Assembly (NCBI GenBank): GCA_025057405.1
Contig: JANWXV010000014.1
Coordinates: forward strand, 1 to 11,058
DNA from: Candidatus Bipolaricaulota bacterium
GTDB lineage: Bacteria; Bipolaricaulota; Bipolaricaulia; RBG-16-55-9; DRXL01
Length of the DNA stretch: 11,058 nt
Direction of reading: 5' to 3'
In this document: piece after piece, positions 6,126-11,058 of the stretch
How the letters are laid out: every line of letters begins with the position of its first letter
How positions within the stretch are numbered: position 1 is the stretch's first letter
Made by a program: the position numbers and the translations under genes
The notes under the pieces: generated by a model
What the model saw: only the letters and a program-made list of their open reading frames with translations
What the model was told of the DNA's origin: nothing
The model's database searches: none

Positions 6126-6683
6126 TTACTCGTTGAGCTTCTTCAGCACATCGTAGGTGATATCTTCGAGCACGCCGGGCTTGGCATAGAGCACGACGTC
6201 CTTGCGCTGCGTGACCCAATCAAACCCGCGCTCCACGGCAATCTGCTCGATCACTTTGAGCATCTCGCTCTGAATCTGCATGGTCAGTTCCAGATCGAGC
6301 CGTTGCAGCTCTTGTTGGATGCGCGTGCCCTCGCGCTGAAAGTCGTCCTCGCTGAGCTGGCCCTTCTTGAAGCGGTCTTGAAGAACTTTAAGCTCTTGTT
6401 GCTTTTTTTCAGCCTCGGTGCGGAACTTCTGTACGGCTTCGGTTGTCTTCTTGTAGTCTTGGAAGACTTTTTCGGCGTGAATATAGGCGATCTTCAGCCC
6501 CGCTCCGCCGCTGGGACGGGCAGCCAATTGCTTCTCTAGAGCGCTGAGCTTTTCTTCGAGCTTCGCTACTTTCGCCTGAAGCTCATTCGACGCGGCTTCA
6601 CCGCCGCGCGTCATCTGCCCTCCGAAAAAGCCCGCCGCCAACGCCACCGCCACCAACACCGCCCAGATCCATGTCTGCTTCAT
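6126..6683 (-). CDS. skp: Skp/OmpH-family periplasmic chaperone, probably membrane-anchored
   Basis: Skp-type chaperones hold unfolded outer-membrane proteins in the periplasm and hand them to the BAM complex. The 185-residue protein begins MKQTW, followed by a hydrophobic segment (about 5-22), ending GFFGGQM. No lipobox and no convincing AxA cleavage site is visible, so it may stay as an N-terminal anchor. A short heptad-type segment (about 33-55: ELQAKVAKLEEKLSALEKQ) comes before the Skp domain, which opens KIAYIHAEKVFQDYKKT (64-80). Long charged helices (about 80-145) then form the predicted tentacles, and a final strand/helix part ends KKLNE. The extra coiled coil and anchor make it longer than E. 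coli Skp (161 residues before processing). It lies directly downstream of bamA, the usual position. The start is supported by AAAGGAGGA 7 nt upstream. Confidence 0.88.
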   Translation of the reverse strand: MKQTWIWAVLVAVALAAGFFGGQMTRGGEAASNELQAKVAKLEEKLSALEKQLAARPSGGAGLKIAYIHAEKVFQDYKKTTEAVQKFRTEAEKKQQELKVLQDRFKKGQLSEDDFQREGTRIQQELQRLDLELTMQIQSEMLKVIEQIAVERGFDWVTQRKDVVLYAKPGVLEDITYDVLKKLNE

Positions 6684-6690
6684 AGATCGT

Positions 6691-6699
6691 TCCTCCTTT
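6691..6699 (-). promoter_or_regulatory. Strong ribosome binding site of skp
   Basis: On the minus strand AAAGGAGGA is followed by a 7-nt spacer and ATG at 6683. It is the best Shine-Dalgarno match in the window. It lies in the 26-bp bamA-skp gap and suggests skp is translated more strongly than its neighbours, as fits an abundant chaperone. Confidence 0.8.
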
Positions 6700-6709
6700 G
6701 ATTTCAGAT

Positions 6710-8971
6710 TTAGAATAGCGTGCCTAAGCCAAACTGAAAGACCGGCGCCAAGGGGATACCCCCCTCATACCTTGGCCAGACGATGACCAATCGCACATTG
6801 CCGATGAACGGCGCTACGGGTCGCAACTCAAACCCGAACGAGTATTTCCAGCCCACCCCCTCTCCAAATCCCAGATCGTAGAAGAAGACACCCCAGACGT
6901 TTTCGATCATCTCAAAGCGATACTCGAGATTCGCAAGGGTGAAGAAGCTTGTCAGGCTCATGCCGAAGCCGCGCACGGTGTTCACGCCGCCGAAGCCGAA
7001 GCGCTCTTGGCTGGGGAGCGTCCAGCCCATCGCAGCCTGCAAGCGCACGGAGATCGTCTGGCGATCCAGCGTCCGCCAGTGATGCGTCCAGAAGATTTGC
7101 GTCTTGGTGAACTCGTCCCCGACGGCGAACTTCCCCGCTTGCTCGGCCATCAGCGCGAGCTGCCCCCCCGACGTCGGGAAGACGGGATTATTGCGCGTGT
7201 CGTGCATCAGATCAAGCGAGAGCGAAACGATCAGGCTCTTCTTATCGAAAGGCTCGGAGAGATAGACGTTCTCGTGTCGGAAGCGCAGGGTCAGCTCCCA
7301 GTTGGCGCCCAAGGGATAACCGACTCCCAGGGTAGCTCCTCGCTTGGTCATGAAGTGTTTCTGGGGGTCGGTCTTCTCTTCGGTGGTGTCGAAGACCGAG
7401 ACCTCAAAGAACGAGAACTCCCGGAAATAGGCGCGCGTCGTGTAGCTGATCTTATAATTCGTCACGGGGCGTCCGATCAGGCCGCGATCAAACGAGAGGT
7501 CTACGTCTTGCGCGGTGCCCAGAATGTTCTTCCAGCCTAAGCTGACCTGCCCGACGATCCCCACTTGGGGGTTATAGCTCACGCCGCCTTTGAGATTGCC
7601 CAGCTGATCTTCTTCGGCGACCCCGACAAACAGCTCGACCTCTCCCGTAGCGCGGTCGAGCACCTTCGGTTCGATCTGGACCTTGTTCTGCTGAAAATAC
7701 CCCAACTGCACGATATTGCGATAAGAGTCGCGCAACGGGTTCTCGTTGACCAGATCGCCCTCTTTAAGCCGAAGCGCCTTACGGATGACGATCTCCGGGG
7801 TGCACTGGCGCTCAAACTCGATGACCCTGGGGATGATCGTGGACTTTAAGTTCTTGGGGCAGGGGTTGGAGATTGTGACTTTGACGACACGCCCCTCGTT
7901 GATGCGCAGGGTGAGCACGCCGTCGCTGAGCGATTCTTTGACGAAATCGACGAGCAGATAGCCCTCGATGCGATAGAGATCGAAGACGCGCTTGAGCGCG
8001 GTGTTGAGCTGATAGTTGTTGACCGGGCCATTGGGCAGTTTGCCGATCATGCTCTGGAGTCGCTCTTTCGTGTAGACGGTCATCCCCTTAAGCTGAATCT
8101 GTCTGATCTCGGTAGGACTCTCTAACAGTCGGCGCTCTTGGAGGTTCCAAATGATCTTGACCGTATTGGGCTTGCTGCCCTGTTCGATTTGCAGGGTCTT
8201 CTCCGTAGGAGATTCAAAATAGATCGAGCGATTGAAGAATCTGAGAGCGTTTTGGACGCGCTCGATCTTGATCGGCTCTCCCACGGGCATTTCGACAACG
8301 GGCTTCACGTACGATTCCGGGACTTCTTGCAAGCCGCGTACCTCTACGCTGTCGAGCTTGCCCTCGACGATCTGGATCGTCAAGATCTGCTTGTCGCGGT
8401 TGAACCGCGCGTCCACACCGATAAACGCATAGCCTTTCTTTTGGTAGAACTGAACGATCGTGTTCTCGATGACCTTGTCGTCGAACCACCGGATATTCAG
8501 GGGGCGGCCCTCTTCGATGGAGGGTTTGGCCTCGCGCAGCGCGTCAATCAGCTCATCGCGCCGCGCCAGCTTCAGCTTGTACGGAATCCAGCGAATCCCA
8601 AAGATATCAATCAGATAGAACTGATATGTCTCGTTGCCCTCGAACTCGATCTTCTTCACCGTAGGATTTTCCACCACGTTGTAGATGACGCGAATCCCGT
8701 TGCCCAGCTCTTTATAGTCGCTGTTCACGCTCTCCAGCGGCCCCAGATCGCGCAGGGCTTGAGCACCCCTCTCGACGTCGGCAAGCGTGATGGCATCGCC
8801 CAAGCGAAAGGGGAGAGCGTCATAGAGTTCTGAGCGCGTCAGCGCCTTCGTCCCGGTGATGACCACGTTGCGCACGACGTATCTCTTCTCGGTCTGTTGG
8901 GCGAAACCGATCATCGCCAAACTCCCGATGAACAGTGTTACAGCGAGAACAACCCAAACGGCTCTCTTCAC
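6710..8971 (-). CDS. bamA: Outer membrane protein assembly factor BamA (Omp85 family)
   Basis: BamA is the outer-membrane core of the BAM machine, which inserts beta-barrel proteins. The 753-residue protein has a signal peptide (1-24, probable cut after GFA), then POTRA-type repeats at about 31-102, 103-204, 205-282, 288-361 and 362-454; the second seems to hold an insertion. The barrel begins near 458. Barrel signatures are RNNPVFPTSGG (593-603), the loop-6 motif VRGF (666-669), and a C-terminal beta-signal ending in Phe (FGLGTLF). The barrel is about 295 residues against about 390 in E. coli. Cys371 and Cys390 in the last POTRA could form a disulfide. The GTG start at 8971 overlaps the comM stop by 4 nt (GTGA), with GAAGGGGG about 9 nt upstream inside comM. 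TamA is less likely because five POTRA units and the adjacent skp favour BamA. Confidence 0.95.
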   Translation of the reverse strand: MKRAVWVVLAVTLFIGSLAMIGFAQQTEKRYVVRNVVITGTKALTRSELYDALPFRLGDAITLADVERGAQALRDLGPLESVNSDYKELGNGIRVIYNVVENPTVKKIEFEGNETYQFYLIDIFGIRWIPYKLKLARRDELIDALREAKPSIEEGRPLNIRWFDDKVIENTIVQFYQKKGYAFIGVDARFNRDKQILTIQIVEGKLDSVEVRGLQEVPESYVKPVVEMPVGEPIKIERVQNALRFFNRSIYFESPTEKTLQIEQGSKPNTVKIIWNLQERRLLESPTEIRQIQLKGMTVYTKERLQSMIGKLPNGPVNNYQLNTALKRVFDLYRIEGYLLVDFVKESLSDGVLTLRINEGRVVKVTISNPCPKNLKSTIIPRVIEFERQCTPEIVIRKALRLKEGDLVNENPLRDSYRNIVQLGYFQQNKVQIEPKVLDRATGEVELFVGVAEEDQLGNLKGGVSYNPQVGIVGQVSLGWKNILGTAQDVDLSFDRGLIGRPVTNYKISYTTRAYFREFSFFEVSVFDTTEEKTDPQKHFMTKRGATLGVGYPLGANWELTLRFRHENVYLSEPFDKKSLIVSLSLDLMHDTRNNPVFPTSGGQLALMAEQAGKFAVGDEFTKTQIFWTHHWRTLDRQTISVRLQAAMGWTLPSQERFGFGGVNTVRGFGMSLTSFFTLANLEYRFEMIENVWGVFFYDLGFGEGVGWKYSFGFELRPVAPFIGNVRLVIVWPRYEGGIPLAPVFQFGLGTLF

Positions 8972-10518
8972 AGCGCGATACCCCCTTCAAGGATGCTTTC
9001 TTCGGAACTTCGATATTGCACAGCCTCAGCGATGTGCGCGGCGCGGATCGCCTCTGAGGCTTCTAAATCGGCGATCGTGCGCGCGACTTTTAAGACGCGA
9101 TGATAGGCGCGGGCACTCAAGTGAAGATGCTCAATGGCGCGTTCGAGCAGCTGCTGAGCAGTCGGTTCCAGCGCGGGCAGACAGTGAGAGCGAATTTCGC
9201 GAATCCCCATCTGGGCGTTCGTGAAGATCTTCTGTTGGTGAAAGCGCTCGTGCTGGCGCTGGCGCGCCCGCGCGACGCGCGCGCGTATCGTCGCAGAATC
9301 TTCGCCACTAGGCCGGCCCATCAGTTCTTCACGGGTCAAGCGTGGTACCTCCACAAATATATCTATTCTATCAAGAAACGGGCCGGAAATCCGCTTGCGG
9401 TAGCGCTGGATCTCCAACGGGCTGCAACGGCAGGGCTTTTTGGCGTCGCCTCGATGCCCACACGGACAGGGGTTCATCGCCGCGATCAGCATGAAGTTCG
9501 CGGGGAAGGTCAACGCAGCGGCCACCCGCGAGAGCGTGATCTGGCGTTCTTCGAGGGGCTGACGCAGCGTCTCTAAGACGTCGCGCTCGAATTCGGGAAG
9601 CTCGTCGAGAAAGAGCACGCCGTGATGAGCTAAGCTGATCTCGCCGGGCCGGGGAATATGATGCCCGCCGCCGACCATCCCCGCGTACGAGATCGTATGA
9701 TGGGGCGCACGAAACGGGCGAGTCGTCATCAGCGGGCGATCGAGCAGCCCCACGATGCTGTAGATCTTCGTGACTTCGAGGGCTTCTTCAAATGAGAGCG
9801 TGGGGAGAATCGTAGGCAAGCGCTTGGCGAGCATACTCTTGCCCGAGCCGGGCGGCCCCATCAATAAGAGATTGTGCCCCCCAGCGGCGGCTACTTCCAG
9901 AGCGCGCTTGGCTTGCTCCTGCCCTTTGATGTCTTTCAGATCGCCGTCGTAGAACGTGTGCTCTTGAAAATAGCTCTCTATATCTACGGTCACCGGGGCG
10001 ATCTCGCGATCGCCATTGAGAAACGCGATCGCTTCGCTGACGTGCGCGACCGGATAAGCATTCAGACCGGAGACCAGCGCGGCTTCGGGAGCGTTTTGGG
10101 CGGGGAGGAGCATCCCCCCAAGGCCCGCTTTACGGGCCGCGAGCGCGATGGGGAGCACCCCCTTCACCGGGCGCACCTCTCCATCGAGCGATAGCTCTCC
10201 CAAGACCAAAAACTGTGACAAGCGCTCACTGGGAACTTGCTCGGTCGCTACGGCAATCGCCAGCGCCAAGGGCAGATCCAACCCAACGCCCTCTTTGGGG
10301 AGGTCCGCTGGCGCTAAGTTAACTGTGATTCTTTTGGCGGGGAACTCGAAGCCCGCGTTCTTCAGCGCGCTGCGAATCCGCTCGCGGCTCTCCTGGACTT
10401 CTTTTTGGGGCAGCCCCACGATCGTGAAGTTGGGAAGCCCCAGCGCAATATCGCACTGAACTTCGACAAGCTCCGCGTCAATCCCGACCACCGCGCCGCT
10501 GATCGCTTTAGAGAACAT
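8968..10518 (-). CDS. comM: ComM/YifB-family AAA+ ATPase (Mg-chelatase-like)
   Basis: ComM is a hexameric AAA+ helicase that promotes branch migration during natural transformation, helping integrate imported single-stranded DNA; many non-competent bacteria keep it too. The 516 residues are full length. In order: an N-terminal Lon-protease-like domain (about 20-145, with GLPQKEVQESRERIRSAL and NLAPADLPKEG), linker, Walker A GPPGSGKS (221-228), RAPHHTISYAG, PGEISLAHHGVLFLDE with Walker B (301-306), and NPCPCGHRGD with a second Cys pair at 363/365. That gives four Cys (351, 353, 363, 365) likely to bind zinc, followed by RISGPFLDRIDI and a C-terminal helical lid with LSARAYHRVLKVARTIADLE. It is the first gene of the minus-strand run, and its stop overlaps the bamA start. 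ATG 10518 matches the family N-terminus (MFSKAISGAVVGI); the Shine-Dalgarno sequence is weak. Confidence 0.95.
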   Translation of the reverse strand: MFSKAISGAVVGIDAELVEVQCDIALGLPNFTIVGLPQKEVQESRERIRSALKNAGFEFPAKRITVNLAPADLPKEGVGLDLPLALAIAVATEQVPSERLSQFLVLGELSLDGEVRPVKGVLPIALAARKAGLGGMLLPAQNAPEAALVSGLNAYPVAHVSEAIAFLNGDREIAPVTVDIESYFQEHTFYDGDLKDIKGQEQAKRALEVAAAGGHNLLLMGPPGSGKSMLAKRLPTILPTLSFEEALEVTKIYSIVGLLDRPLMTTRPFRAPHHTISYAGMVGGGHHIPRPGEISLAHHGVLFLDELPEFERDVLETLRQPLEERQITLSRVAAALTFPANFMLIAAMNPCPCGHRGDAKKPCRCSPLEIQRYRKRISGPFLDRIDIFVEVPRLTREELMGRPSGEDSATIRARVARARQRQHERFHQQKIFTNAQMGIREIRSHCLPALEPTAQQLLERAIEHLHLSARAYHRVLKVARTIADLEASEAIRAAHIAEAVQYRSSEESILEGGIAL

Positions 10519-10551
10519 AGCGCTTTCTTAGAGTCCAGAGTTTATAGAAAT

Positions 10552-10580
10552 TGTATAGCAGAATTTGGGGCTTTTTACAA
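10552..10580 (-). promoter_or_regulatory. Candidate promoter upstream of comM
   Basis: On the minus strand TTGTAA (10575-10580) and TATACA (10552-10557) are 17 nt apart. TGC directly before the -10 makes an extended -10 element. The predicted start near 10545 gives a leader of about 27 nt. This would drive comM-bamA-skp-fabZ-ftcD and perhaps beyond. A 5-bp inverted repeat, GGGGC (10567-10571) and GCCCC (10583-10587), surrounds the -35 and could be an operator. For the divergent plus-strand gene I see only a poor match (TAAGAT at 10612-10617). Confidence 0.45.
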
Positions 10581-10627
10581 ACGCCCCCTTGCGTTGCTGA
10601 GAGGCGTCTGTTAAGATTTGTAATAGT

Positions 10628-11058
10628 ATGACGCCCGTGAAGCGATGGCCGTTGCGAGCCTTGGGAGTGCTTATCGTCTTATTGGTCGCGTTGGGGATGG
10701 TCTGGAGCCTCTTCACCGTTCCCGCGCAGACCAATCACGCGCTCTTCTCCCCGCTCTTTGAAGTCTATCAGCGCATCAAGACGCACTTTTACAAACCAGA
10801 AAACTCCCCAGATGCTCGTTTGCTCAAGGGCGCCATCCAAGGGATGATCGAGACGCTCAACGATCCCTACAGTCGCTATCTCTCCCCCGACGAGGTACGC
10901 CAATTCAACGAGGGCTTTGAGCGAGAGGTCTTGGAGGAATTTGGGGGGTTGGGGATGCAGATCGAGGTGCGCGACGGGAGGCTCTTGGTCGTCGCGCCGC
11001 TCTATGACACCCCGGCGTTTCGCGCGGGCATCGAAGCCGGCGATTGGATCATCGAGAT
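10628..11058 (+). CDS. ctpA: S41-family C-terminal processing protease, N-terminal part only
   Basis: C-terminal processing proteases are membrane-anchored periplasmic enzymes with a PDZ domain and a Ser-Lys dyad; they trim or degrade envelope proteins. The window holds 143 codons, cut by its right edge. They encode a basic N-terminus, one hydrophobic signal/anchor segment (about 9-27), the pre-PDZ helices LLKGAIQGMIETLNDPYSRY (65-84; family form GML..LDPYS.Y), LSPDEV, and the beginning of the PDZ domain: FGGLGMQIEVRDG (105-117), LLVVAPLYDTPAFRAGI (119-135) and EAGDWII. The Ser-Lys active site lies beyond the window and cannot be checked. ATG 10628 is the only good start before the hydrophobic segment, but it has no clear Shine-Dalgarno sequence. 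The gene diverges from comM. The family call is secure; the exact orthologue (ctpA versus prc) is not. Confidence 0.92.
   Translation, partial: MTPVKRWPLRALGVLIVLLVALGMVWSLFTVPAQTNHALFSPLFEVYQRIKTHFYKPENSPDARLLKGAIQGMIETLNDPYSRYLSPDEVRQFNEGFEREVLEEFGGLGMQIEVRDGRLLVVAPLYDTPAFRAGIEAGDWIIE

Noticed and set aside
7007..7540. Plus-strand open frame of 177 codons
   Set aside because: It is antisense to the bamA barrel, which has clear family motifs.
8138..8833. Plus-strand open frame of 231 codons
   Set aside because: It is antisense to the POTRA part of bamA. The translation (Leu/Asp-rich) has no recognisable domain, and no ribosome binding site was noticed.
10567..10587. Intrinsic terminator in the comM/ctpA spacer
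   Set aside because: The GGGGC/GCCCC stem is only 5 bp, has no T-run after it on either strand, and lies between the 5' ends of two divergent genes, where a terminator is not expected.
1..11058. CRISPR array, transposase, phage genes, tRNA or rRNA
   Set aside because: I looked for spaced direct repeats, typical protein motifs and conserved RNA segments and saw none; nearly all bases are accounted for by core genes.

Overview
The window comes from a bacterium with an outer membrane. It carries BamA and a Skp/OmpH-type chaperone together with peptidoglycan-synthesis genes. The DNA is moderately GC-rich, densely packed, and has many 4- to 80-base gene overlaps. The proteins are clear family members but carry several departures from consensus, which suggests a lineage distant from the model proteobacteria. 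The sequence alone does not fix the phylum; a deep-branching diderm group such as Bipolaricaulota/Acetothermia is only a guess.

Layout: nine genes lie on the minus strand and are read from right to left: comM (8968-10518), bamA (6710-8971), skp/ompH (6126-6683), fabZ (5706-6119), a single-domain glutamate formimidoyltransferase (4801-5709), murD (3253-4680), ftsW (2031-3185), murG (1004-2110) and murC (1-1026, cut by the window edge). One gene on the plus strand, an S41 C-terminal processing protease (10628-11058, cut by the right edge), diverges from comM across a promoter region of about 110 bp. There is no gene-free stretch over 300 bases, and I see no tRNA, rRNA, CRISPR array, IS element or transposase.

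Functionally there are two blocks. comM-bamA-skp-fabZ-ftcD is an outer-membrane/fatty-acid block with overlaps or gaps of 26 bp or less. It resembles the common bamA-skp-lpxD-fabZ-lpxA arrangement, but no lpx genes are present. murD-ftsW-murG-murC is the classical dcw (division/cell wall) order and covers cytoplasmic precursor synthesis, the septal glycosyltransferase and lipid II formation. About 110-120 bp with two inverted repeats and a weak candidate promoter separate the blocks.

The most unusual element is an 80-bp, relatively AT-rich, near-perfect palindrome (3881-3960) inside the murD reading frame. It adds about 27 residues in frame, in the way described for Rickettsia palindromic elements. 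It lies next to an altered copy of the conserved Mur-ligase HN..NA motif. Other points of interest are an 80-nt ftsW/murG overlap, a strong hairpin just before the ftsW ribosome binding site, and translational coupling of comM to bamA.
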